From Burkholderia pyrrocinia (lineage in GTDB: Bacteria > Pseudomonadota > Gammaproteobacteria > Burkholderiales > Burkholderiaceae): a DNA stretch of 64,000 bases. Shown in pieces: positions 1 through 7,782 of this stretch (its first letter is position 1; each line of letters starts with the position of its first letter). Location: the NCBI RefSeq assembly GCF_003330765.1, contig NZ_CP024902.1:3555009-3619008 (forward strand), read 5' to 3'. Position numbers and translations under genes: made by a program. A model generated the notes under the pieces. That model saw nothing but the letters and a program-made list of their open reading frames with translations, was not told the DNA's origin and did not search any database.

Positions 1-1566
1 TTCGAGGAGGTCGAGGTGACGGCCGGCGGCAGGCCCGTGCGCACGCTGTCGCGCACGCAGGCGACGCCCGGCAACAACCTCGTGCTGTCGCTCGACATCG
101 GGCTGCAGCAGGTCGCCGAGCAGGCGTTCGCCGGCAAGCGCGGCGCGCTCGTCGCGATCGAGCCGAAAACGGGCGACGTGCTCGCGTTCGTGTCGTCACC
201 GAGCTTCGACCCGAATTCGTTCGTGGACGGCATCGACCAGCAGACCTGGGACGAGTTGAACACCTCGACCGACAAGCCGCTCCTGAACCGCCCGCTGCAC
301 GGCACCTACCCGCCCGGCTCGACATACAAGCCGTTCATGGCGCTCGCGGGCCTGACGCTCGGCAAGCGCTCGCCGGGCTGGGGTTTCCAGGATCCCGGCT
401 ACTTCACGTTCGGCGGCCACACGTTCCGCAACGACGTGCGCTCGGGCCAGGGATGGGTCGACATGAACAAGGCGATCATGGTGTCGAACGACACCTACTT
501 CTACATGCTCGCGCGCGACCTCGGTGTGAACGCGATCGCGAACTTCATGAAGCCGTTCGGCTTCGGCCAGATCACCGGGATCGACATCCAGGGCGAGGCG
601 CGCGGGATCCTGCCGTCGACCGACTGGAAGAAGAAGGCATTCAAGAAGGCCGCGCAGCAGAAGTGGTTCGACGGCGAGACGATCAGCCTCGGGATCGGCC
701 AGGGCTACAACTCGTTCACGATCCTGCAGCTCGCGCACGCGACCGCGACGCTCGCGAACAACGGCATCGTGATGAAGCCTCACCTCGTGAAGGAAGTCGA
801 GGATCCGATCTCGCGCGGGCGCCACCTGACCGTGCCGAAGGAAAGCGAAGTGATCCCGCTCAAGCAGTCCGACATCGACGTCGTGAAGCGCGGGATGGAG
901 AACGTGATCGAGAACCCGTCCGGCACCGCGTACAAGGTGTTCCGCGGCGCGCAGTACCTCGCCGCCGGCAAGACCGGTACCGCGCAGGTGTTCTCGCTGC
1001 AGGGCGCCAACTACAAGGGCCACCTGCTCGCCGAGCACCTGCGCGACCACGCACTGTTCATCGCGTACGCGCCAGCCGACCATCCGAAGATCGCCGTGGC
1101 GCTGGTCGTCGAGAACGGCGGCTGGGGCGCGCAGGCCGCCGGCCCGATCGCGCGCCGCGTGCTCGACTTCTACCTCGTCGACCGCCAGAACCCGACCAAC
1201 GAGGCCGCGGCCGTGGCCGCCGCGGCGTCGGCGACCGAACCCGTCAACGCGCCGGTGATCGGCGACGCGAACAGGCCCGCCGCCGTCGCGGCCGGCTTCA
1301 CTACGCTGCCGCAGCCCGTCGTGCCGTCCGCGGCCAGCGCGGCGGATGCGGCATCGGCCGCATCGGCGCCCGATGCGTCGGGGGCGGCCGGTGCGGCCGG
1401 CGCCAGCGCCGCGGCGCCGATGGCCGCGAGCCTGCCGCCGATCCGGCGCCCGCACCGGCCGCGCCGGCCCGCCAGCGACGCGCAGCCGCTCGTCGCCACG
1501 CCGCGGGACGACAACCACCGTGCGACGGCTCCCGCGAAAGCGGCGGACGCCGGCACCGCTCATTAA
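1..1566 (+). CDS. mrdA: Penicillin-binding protein 2 (peptidoglycan transpeptidase), 5' end missing
   Basis: Class B PBP that cross-links peptidoglycan during cell elongation as partner of RodA; it is an inner-membrane protein with a periplasmic catalytic domain. The frame is open from base 1, so the N-terminal anchor and part of the dimerisation domain lie outside the window. Visible transpeptidase motifs are STYK (nucleophile Ser codon 319-321), SND (from 484) and KTGT (from 970). After the catalytic domain comes an unusual tail of about 120 residues, rich in Ala and Pro and then in Arg and Pro, which is low in complexity and probably disordered. rodA follows after 11 bp, the usual mrdA-rodA operon arrangement. 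Identity is secure; only the start is missing. Confidence 0.96.
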   Translation, partial: FEEVEVTAGGRPVRTLSRTQATPGNNLVLSLDIGLQQVAEQAFAGKRGALVAIEPKTGDVLAFVSSPSFDPNSFVDGIDQQTWDELNTSTDKPLLNRPLHGTYPPGSTYKPFMALAGLTLGKRSPGWGFQDPGYFTFGGHTFRNDVRSGQGWVDMNKAIMVSNDTYFYMLARDLGVNAIANFMKPFGFGQITGIDIQGEARGILPSTDWKKKAFKKAAQQKWFDGETISLGIGQGYNSFTILQLAHATATLANNGIVMKPHLVKEVEDPISRGRHLTVPKESEVIPLKQSDIDVVKRGMENVIENPSGTAYKVFRGAQYLAAGKTGTAQVFSLQGANYKGHLLAEHLRDHALFIAYAPADHPKIAVALVVENGGWGAQAAGPIARRVLDFYLVDRQNPTNEAAAVAAAASATEPVNAPVIGDANRPAAVAAGFTTLPQPVVPSAASAADAASAASAPDASGAAGAAGASAAAPMAASLPPIRRPHRPRRPASDAQPLVATPRDDNHRATAPAKAADAGTAH

Positions 1567-1577
1567 CGGAGAAAGGC

Positions 1578-2726
1578 ATGCAATTCGACAAGCGCGCCTG
1601 GCTCGACAAGATCAAGCAGATGTTCGCGGGCTTCGACCGCCCGCTCGCCCTCATCGTGTTCCTGCTGCTGTGTGTCGGCATCGTCACGCTGTACAGCGCG
1701 GCGATCGACATGCCGGGCCGCGTCGAGGACCAGTTGCGCAACATCCTGCTGACGTTCGTGCTGATGTGGGTGATCGCCAACATCCCGCCGACCACGCTGA
1801 TGCGTTTCGCGGTCCCGCTCTACACGTTCGGGGTCGCGTTGCTGGTCGCGGTCGCGCTGTTCGGGATGACCAAGAAGGGCGCGAAGCGCTGGCTGAACGT
1901 CGGCGTCGTGATCCAGCCGTCCGAGATCCTCAAGATCGCGACGCCGCTGATGCTCGCGTGGTATTACCAGCGCCGCGAAGGCGGGTTGCGCTGGTACGAC
2001 TTCCTCGCCGCATTCGGGATCCTGCTGGTGCCGGTCGGACTGATCGCGAAGCAGCCCGACCTCGGCACGGGCCTGCTCGTGTTCGCGGCCGGCTTCTTCG
2101 TGATCTATCTCGCGGGCCTGTCGTTCAAGCTGATCGTGCCGGTGCTCGTCGCCGGCGTGATCGCGGTCGGTTCGATCGCCGTGTTCGAGCAGCGCATCTG
2201 CCAGCCCGACGTGCAGTGGCCGTTGATGCACGACTACCAGAAGCACCGCGTGTGCACGCTGCTCGACCCGACCTCCGACCCGCTCGGCAAGGGCTTCCAC
2301 ACGATCCAGGCCGTGATTGCGATCGGCTCGGGCGGCGTGCTCGGCAAGGGCTACCTGAAAGGCACGCAGGCGCACCTCGAATTCATTCCGGAGAAGCACA
2401 CCGACTTCATCTTCGCGGTGTTCTCGGAGGAATGGGGGCTCGTTGGCGGGCTCGTGCTGCTGACGCTGTACATGGCGCTGATCGCGCGCGGGCTCTACAT
2501 CGCCGCGCAGGGCGCGACGCTGTTCGGCCGCCTGCTCGCGGGCTCGCTCACGCTCGCGTTCTTCGTCTATGCGTTCGTCAACATCGGGATGGTGAGCGGC
2601 GTACTGCCGGTCGTCGGCGTGCCGCTGCCGTTCATGAGTTACGGCGGCACCGCGCTCACGACGCTCGGCATCGCGATCGGGATGATCATGAGCGTCGGGC
2701 GCCAGCGGCGGCTGATGAAGAGCTGA
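1578..2726 (+). CDS. rodA: RodA, SEDS-family peptidoglycan glycosyltransferase
   Basis: Polytopic inner-membrane protein of 382 residues that polymerises glycan strands from lipid II in the elongasome, working with PBP2 just upstream. Family motifs are visible: SEILK, KQPDLGTG, the periplasmic EKHTDFIFAV stretch that holds the essential Asp of SEDS enzymes, and PLPFMSYGG near the C-terminus. The ATG at 1578 is preceded by GGAGAAAGG at good spacing. Length matches the family. A perfect palindrome followed by Ts lies 25 bp downstream, so the operon ends here. Confidence 0.96.
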   Translation: MQFDKRAWLDKIKQMFAGFDRPLALIVFLLLCVGIVTLYSAAIDMPGRVEDQLRNILLTFVLMWVIANIPPTTLMRFAVPLYTFGVALLVAVALFGMTKKGAKRWLNVGVVIQPSEILKIATPLMLAWYYQRREGGLRWYDFLAAFGILLVPVGLIAKQPDLGTGLLVFAAGFFVIYLAGLSFKLIVPVLVAGVIAVGSIAVFEQRICQPDVQWPLMHDYQKHRVCTLLDPTSDPLGKGFHTIQAVIAIGSGGVLGKGYLKGTQAHLEFIPEKHTDFIFAVFSEEWGLVGGLVLLTLYMALIARGLYIAAQGATLFGRLLAGSLTLAFFVYAFVNIGMVSGVLPVVGVPLPFMSYGGTALTTLGIAIGMIMSVGRQRRLMKS

Positions 2727-2751
2727 CCGCGCGGCACGCACCGCGGAAAGA

Positions 2752-2777
2752 AAGCGGCGCCCCGGGGCGCCGCTTTT
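2752..2777 (+). terminator. Rho-independent terminator after rodA
   Basis: Perfect 24-nt palindrome (2752-2775, arms AAGCGGCGCCCC and its complement) whose 3' arm runs into a short T tract. It could also stop leftward transcription from the Sel1 gene. Confidence 0.75.
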
Positions 2778-2819
2778 GCATTGGGCATGCCGAACGCGGC
2801 CGCGCAGCGCAGCGCCCGC

Positions 2820-3593
2820 TCACTGCGGCGGCGAGTGCGCGCCCCCTTGCTCCGCGCCGCTGCCCGATGCAGGCCCCTGCGCCTTCAGCCGCGCGCTCAA
2901 CTCCTTGAATTTCAGCCCGGCCGTCTCGTCGCCCTGCGCGGCCGCCGCCGCGTAATACGCGCGCGCGATGTTCAGGTTCTGCGCGACGCCGTCGCCGCCG
3001 CGCTCGTAGAACGACGCGGTCACGTACTGCGCGGTCGGCTCGCCCGCGTCGGCGGCCTGCTTGTACCACGCAAACGCCTGCCGGTTGTCGCGCGGCGTGC
3101 CGCGCCCGTCGAGGAACTGGTTCGCGAGCGACAGCTCGGCCTGCACGTGCCCCTGCTTCGCCGCCCGCAGGAACCAGCGATGCGCTTCGGCCGGATTGCG
3201 CGCGACGAACTCGCCGTCGTCGAACATCCGGCCGTACACGTACTGCGCATGCGACATGTTCGCGTCGGCCGCGCGCTTCAGCCAGCGCAGCCCTTCGTCG
3301 ACGTTCGCCGTCACGCCTTCGCCCGTCAGCAGCATCATCGCGTAGTTGAATTGCGCGAGCCGGTCGCCGCGCTCGGCCGCGTCGTGGAACTGCACCAGCG
3401 CCGCGCGATAGTCGCCGGCGTTGTAGTCGGCGACTGCCGATTGCGTCTCGTGCGACGGATCGGGCTTCGCTTGCGGCGCGCCCTGCGCAGCGGCCGCGAC
3501 ACACACGACCCACAGGCCGAGCATTGCGCCGACCCGCCCGCGCGCACCGGTCGCACCCTGCGCGCGCCTGCGGCACGCACCGTCGCCGTTCAT
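2820..3593 (-). CDS. Sel1/TPR-repeat protein, probably exported
   Basis: Protein of 257 residues. After a basic N-terminus comes a hydrophobic segment (around residues 24-38) ending in Ala-rich sequence, consistent with a signal peptide. The rest is a run of Sel1-like repeats of about 36 residues, with recurring A-x-x-G-x-x-x-A-Q/M-x-x-Y/L-A patterns such as GRMFDDGEF and NQFLDGRGTP. Sel1 proteins are usually scaffolds for envelope or signalling complexes; the partner is not evident. The ATG overlaps the stop codon of the aldolase gene (ATGA), which supports this start and indicates translational coupling. A start at the internal MLGLW Met would give a shorter, more conventional signal peptide. 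Confidence 0.85.
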   Translation of the reverse strand: MNGDGACRRRAQGATGARGRVGAMLGLWVVCVAAAAQGAPQAKPDPSHETQSAVADYNAGDYRAALVQFHDAAERGDRLAQFNYAMMLLTGEGVTANVDEGLRWLKRAADANMSHAQYVYGRMFDDGEFVARNPAEAHRWFLRAAKQGHVQAELSLANQFLDGRGTPRDNRQAFAWYKQAADAGEPTAQYVTASFYERGGDGVAQNLNIARAYYAAAAAQGDETAGLKFKELSARLKAQGPASGSGAEQGGAHSPPQ

Positions 3594-4375
3594 GACCGCA
3601 CCTCCTGCAGCGCCTGCCGCGTCGCGCGCAACAGCCAGCTTACGTCGGCCGACAGCGTGATCATCCGGTAGCCGGCCTCGCGGTACTGGCGCGCGCCCGC
3701 CGTATCGCCCGCGAAGATGCCGACCGCGACGCCGGCCTGCTTGCCGGCCGCGAGCACGCGCGCCATCGCGATTTCGACATCCGGGTGGCGGATGTCACCG
3801 AGATGCCCGAGGCTCGCCGCGAGATCGGCCGGGCCGACGAACAGGCAGTCGACGCCAGGCATCGCCGCGATCCGCTCGACTTCGTCGACGCCGCGCGCCG
3901 ATTCGATCTGCACGATCACCGCGACCTGCGCGTTCGCGCCCTGCAGGTAATCGCGGCGCATGCCGAACGCCGCCGCGCGCACCATGCCAGCGACGCCGCG
4001 CAGCCCGTCAGGCGATTCGGGCGACGGAAAGCGCGTGAGCCGCACCGCGTGTGCGGCGTCGTCGGGCGTCTCGATGCACGGAAACATCAGCGTGCGTGCG
4101 CCGGCGTCGAGCGCGCGCTTCACGAGCCACGGCTCGCGCGCCGGCACGCGCACGACGGGCTCGCTCGGCAGGTGCGCGGCAGCGATCGCGCGCAGTTGCG
4201 ACGCAACGTCGCGGCTGTCGTTCGGCGCGTGTTCCATGTCGATGCAGAGCCAGTCGTAGCCGGCGTGCGCGAGCGCTTCCGCGGCCGAGTCGCTGCCGAG
4301 CGACAGCCACAGGCCGTACAGCGGCTCGTCGCCGTCGTGCAGGCGTTGTTTGAGGGAATTGGTGAGCGTGCTCAT
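3590..4375 (-). CDS. HpcH/HpaI-family class II aldolase
   Basis: Metal-dependent pyruvate aldolase of 261 residues; family members cleave 4-hydroxy-2-oxoheptanedioate or related 2-keto-3-deoxy acids. Motifs include the N-terminal W-L-S-L-G segment, DWLCIDMEHAPND with its His/Glu pair, MFPCIETPDDA, and the metal-binding region VIVQIESARG followed by FVGPADLAASLG. The start at 4375 is chosen because AGGAGG lies at correct spacing upstream; longer open sequence upstream is Cys/Arg-rich and unlike the family. No aromatic-catabolism genes are nearby, so the physiological substrate is unknown. Confidence 0.88.
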   Translation of the reverse strand: MSTLTNSLKQRLHDGDEPLYGLWLSLGSDSAAEALAHAGYDWLCIDMEHAPNDSRDVASQLRAIAAAHLPSEPVVRVPAREPWLVKRALDAGARTLMFPCIETPDDAAHAVRLTRFPSPESPDGLRGVAGMVRAAAFGMRRDYLQGANAQVAVIVQIESARGVDEVERIAAMPGVDCLFVGPADLAASLGHLGDIRHPDVEIAMARVLAAGKQAGVAVGIFAGDTAGARQYREAGYRMITLSADVSWLLRATRQALQEVRS

Positions 4376-4692
4376 CGATACGGCCTCCTGGACGGAACGG
4401 CAATCGAACGGGACAAGCAACAGGCGAAGCGAAGCGCAACACGCCGGGCAGTCGAAGCACGACGGCGACGCCAGGCCGGGCCCTGGAACGTCAGTCGGTG
4501 GCGGGCGGCCGATCTGACAACGCCGGCCGCGCGACGGCGCACGGGCGCGTTTTCCGGTGCCACGCAACGATCATAGCGCGGCGTTACGCGGAATGTGGGA
4601 ACGGGCGGGGAACCGCACCGTCGCCGGACAGGGCCGCGGGGCGCGGTGGCAGGCAGCCCGCGCCGGACGGCGGGGCTGCCGGGAAGGCAGGA

Positions 4693-5145
4693 TCAGCGGC
4701 CGGGCTGGCGCTCGACGTCGGCCCAGCAGTTCGGCGTCTCGTACAGGCGCACGCGCTCGAGGCGCAGGTTCACGCCGTAGTGCGCGTCATACACGCTCGC
4801 GAGGAGGTCGAACGCGATCGCCGCGAGGTTCTCGACGGTCGGGATCCGGTCGAGCACGACGGTCTTGTGGTCGGCCATCTGCTCGAGGAACGAGCGCACG
4901 ACCTCGTCGCGCGCATAGACCAGGAACGCGTGGTCCCACTTGCTGACGAGGTGCTCGACCGCGAGCGCCTTTACGTCGGCGAAATCCATCACCATGCCGC
5001 GGTCGGGCGCCCCCTCGGTATCGACGAGATCGCCGCGCAGCGTGACTTCGAGCACGTAGCGATGGCCATGCAGGTTCCGGCACTGGCTGCGGTGATCGGG
5101 AATGCGGTGGCCCGCGTCGAATTCGAGTTTTCGGGTAATCAGCAC
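4693..5145 (-). CDS. queD: 6-carboxy-5,6,7,8-tetrahydropterin synthase
   Basis: Converts 7,8-dihydroneopterin triphosphate to 6-carboxytetrahydropterin, the first committed step to the queuosine precursor preQ0. It has 150 residues. Expected residues are present: zinc ligands His13, His26 and His28 (in FDAGHR and LHGHRY) and catalytic Cys22. The C-terminal VRLYETPNCWADVE segment carries the substrate-binding Glu of the PTPS family. It lies downstream of queE and queC on the same strand. Confidence 0.95.
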   Translation of the reverse strand: MLITRKLEFDAGHRIPDHRSQCRNLHGHRYVLEVTLRGDLVDTEGAPDRGMVMDFADVKALAVEHLVSKWDHAFLVYARDEVVRSFLEQMADHKTVVLDRIPTVENLAAIAFDLLASVYDAHYGVNLRLERVRLYETPNCWADVERQPGR

Positions 5146-5163
5146 GATGTCAAAAGCCGTGGC

Positions 5164-5796
5164 TCAGGGAATGTTCAGATATTTGTGGGTCTGCATCGAC
5201 AGGCGCCACTGCGGATGCCGCTTGCACCAGTCGATCGCGAGCTTCGTATTGAGGTCGCGCGACGGGCCGTCCATCGGCTGGACGAGGAAATACTCGAAGT
5301 CGAGCTTCGCATAGTCGGCCAGCCGCTGGTTGTCCTGCGGGATCACGACCTTCAGTTCGTTGCCCTTCGTGACGACGAGCGGCGCGTCGGCCTTCGGGCT
5401 CACGCAGATCCAGTCGATCGATTCGAGCACCGGCAGCGAGCCGTTGGTCTCGATCGCGATCTCGAAGCCCGCCGCGTGCAGCGCGTCGACGAGCGGCTGG
5501 TCGATCTGCAGCATCGGCTCGCCGCCCGTGCAGACGACGAAGCGGTGCGCTTCGCCATCCGGCCACAGGCCGGCGATCGTCGCGACGAGCGCGTCGGCGT
5601 CCTTGAACTTGCCGCCGTTCTCGCCGTCGGTGCCGACGAAGTCGGTATCGCAGAAGCGGCACACGGCCTCCGCACGATCCTCTTCGCGGCCCGACCACAG
5701 GTTGCAGCCGGCAAACCGGCAGAACACGGCCGGCCGGCCCGCATTCGCGCCCTCGCCCTGCAACGTGTAGAAAATTTCCTTGACCGCGTAAGTCAT
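5164..5796 (-). CDS. queE: 7-carboxy-7-deazaguanine synthase (radical SAM)
   Basis: Radical-SAM ring-contraction enzyme that turns carboxytetrahydropterin into 7-carboxy-7-deazaguanine. It has 210 residues. The N-terminal FYTLQGEG motif and cluster cysteines Cys31, Cys46 and Cys49 fit the variant C-X14-C-X2-C spacing of proteobacterial QueE. The glycine-rich TGGEPMLQ SAM-binding motif is also present. The gene lies between queC and queD, with 18 bp to queD. Confidence 0.95.
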   Translation of the reverse strand: MTYAVKEIFYTLQGEGANAGRPAVFCRFAGCNLWSGREEDRAEAVCRFCDTDFVGTDGENGGKFKDADALVATIAGLWPDGEAHRFVVCTGGEPMLQIDQPLVDALHAAGFEIAIETNGSLPVLESIDWICVSPKADAPLVVTKGNELKVVIPQDNQRLADYAKLDFEYFLVQPMDGPSRDLNTKLAIDWCKRHPQWRLSMQTHKYLNIP

Positions 5797-5871
5797 CGTC
5801 CTTCGTCCGGCTCGCGCCGCTCGTTGTCGATCAGAATCCGTTATTCATCAAGCGCTGCCGGCGCACCCGCA

Positions 5872-6606
5872 TCACAGCGGCGCTTCGGTCACCCGCTCGC
5901 CCTTCAGGTAGGCCTCGTAGCCGCGCTTGCGCAGCTTGCAGGCCGGGCATTCGCCGCAGCCGAAACCCCAGTCGTGCAGTTCAGCGCGCTCGCCCAAGTA
6001 GCAGGTGTGCGTCTCGACGCGGATCAGTTCGACGAGCGCTTCGCCGCCGAGTTGTTCGGCGAGTTGCCACGTCTGCGCCTTGTCGAGCCACATCAGCGGC
6101 GTCTCGAGCACGACGCGCGTGTCCATTCCGAGGTTCAGCGCGACCTGCAACGCCTTCATCGTGTCGTCGCGGCAGTCGGGGTAGCCCGAAAAATCGGTCT
6201 CGCACATCCCGCCGACCAGCACGCGCAGCCCGCGGCGATAGGCGATCGCCGCGGCGATCGTCATGAACAGCAGGTTGCGGCCCGGCACGAACGTGTTCGG
6301 CAGGCCGTTCGCCGCCGTCTCGATCTCGATCGTGCGCGTCATCGCCGTATCGCTGATCGCGCCGAGCACCGACAGGTCGATCATGTGATCGTCGCCGAGA
6401 CGGTCCGACCAGGCGGGAAACCGGTGCTTCAGCGCTTCAAGCACGCCTTCGCGACATTCGAGCTCGACGCGATGGCGCTGGCCGTAATCGAAGCCGAGGG
6501 TCTCGACCGTCTGGTAGCGTTCGAGGGCCCATGCCACGCACGTGGCCGAGTCCTGCCCGCCGGAAAACAACACGAGCGCGCCGTCTTTAGCGTCTGTCCG
6601 AATCAC
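5872..6606 (-). CDS. queC: 7-cyano-7-deazaguanine (preQ0) synthase
   Basis: ATP-dependent conversion of carboxydeazaguanine to preQ0. It has 244 residues, starting at a GTG (6606) with GGAG at good spacing; the open frame extends 12 codons further but without family resemblance. The PP-loop SGGQDS is near residue 15, and the zinc-binding cysteine cluster [13 protein letters not shown] is near the C-terminus. With queE and queD it forms a queCED set in one orientation. I saw no convincing preQ1 riboswitch upstream. Confidence 0.94.
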   Translation of the reverse strand: MIRTDAKDGALVLFSGGQDSATCVAWALERYQTVETLGFDYGQRHRVELECREGVLEALKHRFPAWSDRLGDDHMIDLSVLGAISDTAMTRTIEIETAANGLPNTFVPGRNLLFMTIAAAIAYRRGLRVLVGGMCETDFSGYPDCRDDTMKALQVALNLGMDTRVVLETPLMWLDKAQTWQLAEQLGGEALVELIRVETHTCYLGERAELHDWGFGCGECPACKLRKRGYEAYLKGERVTEAPL

Positions 6607-6902
6607 CGTGATACTCCGTGAATGTGTAGGCTCGCGTCGCACTGCGCCCCAGGGCCGGCTGCCACCGGGCGGCCCGACGCGTGCCGGCCTGCGCCGGCTC
6701 GACCAGTATAGGCAGCGCGGTCGGCCACGAACGCGGCGGAGCGCTTATACCGCCCATCGCGCGGCATCGTTGCCGCGCGCCACGGCGGCGCCACGCTGGC
6801 GGCCTGCCGTGCGCATGAAGCGATGCGCTAAGTCATTGAGCGGGCACGGATTTTATCACGCCCCCGCGAACGCTGCCGGGCACGCGATGCCCACCACAAA
6901 CG
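6607..6902. other. Intergenic region between queC and tRNA-Phe terminator
   Basis: About 300 bp without a supportable gene. Open frames here are short and Arg/Ala-rich, as expected from base composition. It should contain the leftward queC promoter, but I cannot place it with confidence. Confidence 0.5.
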
Positions 6903-6935
6903 AAAAACCCCAAGAACCTTCCGATTCTTGGGGTT
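6903..6935 (-). terminator. Terminator of tRNA-Phe
   Basis: On the minus strand, an 11-bp perfect stem (6925-6935 with 6906-6916, arm AACCCCAAGAA) with an 8-nt loop, running into five Ts. It lies just past the 3' CCA of the tRNA. Confidence 0.9.
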
Positions 6936-6943
6936 GGAACTGC

Positions 6944-7019
6944 TGGTGGCCTGGGACGGAATCGAACCATCGACACGCGGATTTTCAATCCGCTGCTCTA
7001 CCAACTGAGCTACCGGGCC
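6944..7019 (-). tRNA. pheT: tRNA-Phe (GAA)
   Basis: A 76-nt cloverleaf on the minus strand. The acceptor stem has one C-A mismatch at the fifth pair; D-stem GCUC/GAGC, anticodon loop UUGAAAA giving anticodon GAA, the T-arm GGUUCGAUUCC core and an encoded 3' CCA are all present. It has its own promoter and terminator and is monocistronic. Confidence 0.97.
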
Positions 7020-7033
7020 AACGAAGAAAAGCG

Positions 7034-7062
7034 ATTATAGCGAGGTTCCTGAAGGTGCTCAA
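7034..7062 (-). promoter_or_regulatory. Sigma-70 promoter of tRNA-Phe
   Basis: On the minus strand TTGAGC (7062-7057), a 17-bp spacer and a perfect TATAAT (7039-7034). The -10 box ends 14 bp before the mature tRNA 5' end. Confidence 0.8.
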
Positions 7063-7080
7063 GTGTTTTCGCGAAATTTT

Positions 7081-7782
7081 TTACACGGCGCCTTCGGTCG
7101 GCTTCTTGCCGAGCTCGACGCCGAGCTGCTTGAGCTTGCGATACAGGTGCGTGCGCTCGAGGCCCGTCTTCTCCGCGACGCGCGTCATGCTGCCGTTCTC
7201 GCGTGCGAGGTGATATTCGAAGTACGCGCGCTCGAACGCGTCGCGCGCTTCGCGCAACGGGATGTCGAACGGGATCGCGGCCGTCTGGCCCGCGAGGCCG
7301 AGTGCCGAAGCCATGTCGTCGCCGAGCGTCGGCAGCGCAGCCGCGGACGCAACCGCCGCGGGCCCGGCGGCCTGCCCAGCACCGGCCCTCGCCGCGGCGT
7401 TGGCGGACGCGGGCGCCGCGCCGCGTGCGAGACCATGCTCGACGGACTTCAGCAGCTTCTGCAGCGCGATCGGTTTCTCGAGGAAATCGAGTGCGCCGAT
7501 CTTCGTCGCCTCGACGGCCGTATCGATCGTCGCGTGCCCGGACATCATGATCACGGGCATCGTCAGCAGCCCCTGCGCCGCCCATTCCTTGAGCAACGTC
7601 ACGCCGTCGGTATCGGGCATCCAGATATCGAGCAGCACGAGATCGGGCGCCTGATTCAGCCGGTATTCCCGCGCGGCCTGCGCGTTCTCCGCCGCCTCGA
7701 CGACATGCCCTTCATCGCTGAGGATCTCCGAGAGCAATTCCCGGATGCCCATTTCATCATCTACCACCAGGATGGTTGCCAT
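7081..7782 (-). CDS. NtrX-like response regulator lacking the AAA+ domain
   Basis: Cytoplasmic regulator of 233 residues. The receiver domain occupies about residues 1-120, with acidic pair Asp8/Asp9, phosphoacceptor Asp52 in LVLLDIWMPD, and the conserved Lys of LEKP. A long Ala/Gly linker follows, then a C-terminal Fis-type helix-turn-helix (roughly 185-225, TGLERTHLYRKLKQLG). The AAA+ sigma-54-activating domain found between these in true NtrX is absent, so it cannot activate sigma-54 RNA polymerase in the classical way and probably binds DNA as a simple regulator. Its start abuts the stop of the kinase gene, so the two form a cognate pair. Confidence 0.9.
   Translation of the reverse strand: MATILVVDDEMGIRELLSEILSDEGHVVEAAENAQAAREYRLNQAPDLVLLDIWMPDTDGVTLLKEWAAQGLLTMPVIMMSGHATIDTAVEATKIGALDFLEKPIALQKLLKSVEHGLARGAAPASANAAARAGAGQAAGPAAVASAAALPTLGDDMASALGLAGQTAAIPFDIPLREARDAFERAYFEYHLARENGSMTRVAEKTGLERTHLYRKLKQLGVELGKKPTEGAV

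Noticed and set aside
6607..6900. preQ1 riboswitch upstream of queC
   Set aside because: No convincing pseudoknot-forming aptamer sequence could be identified by eye.
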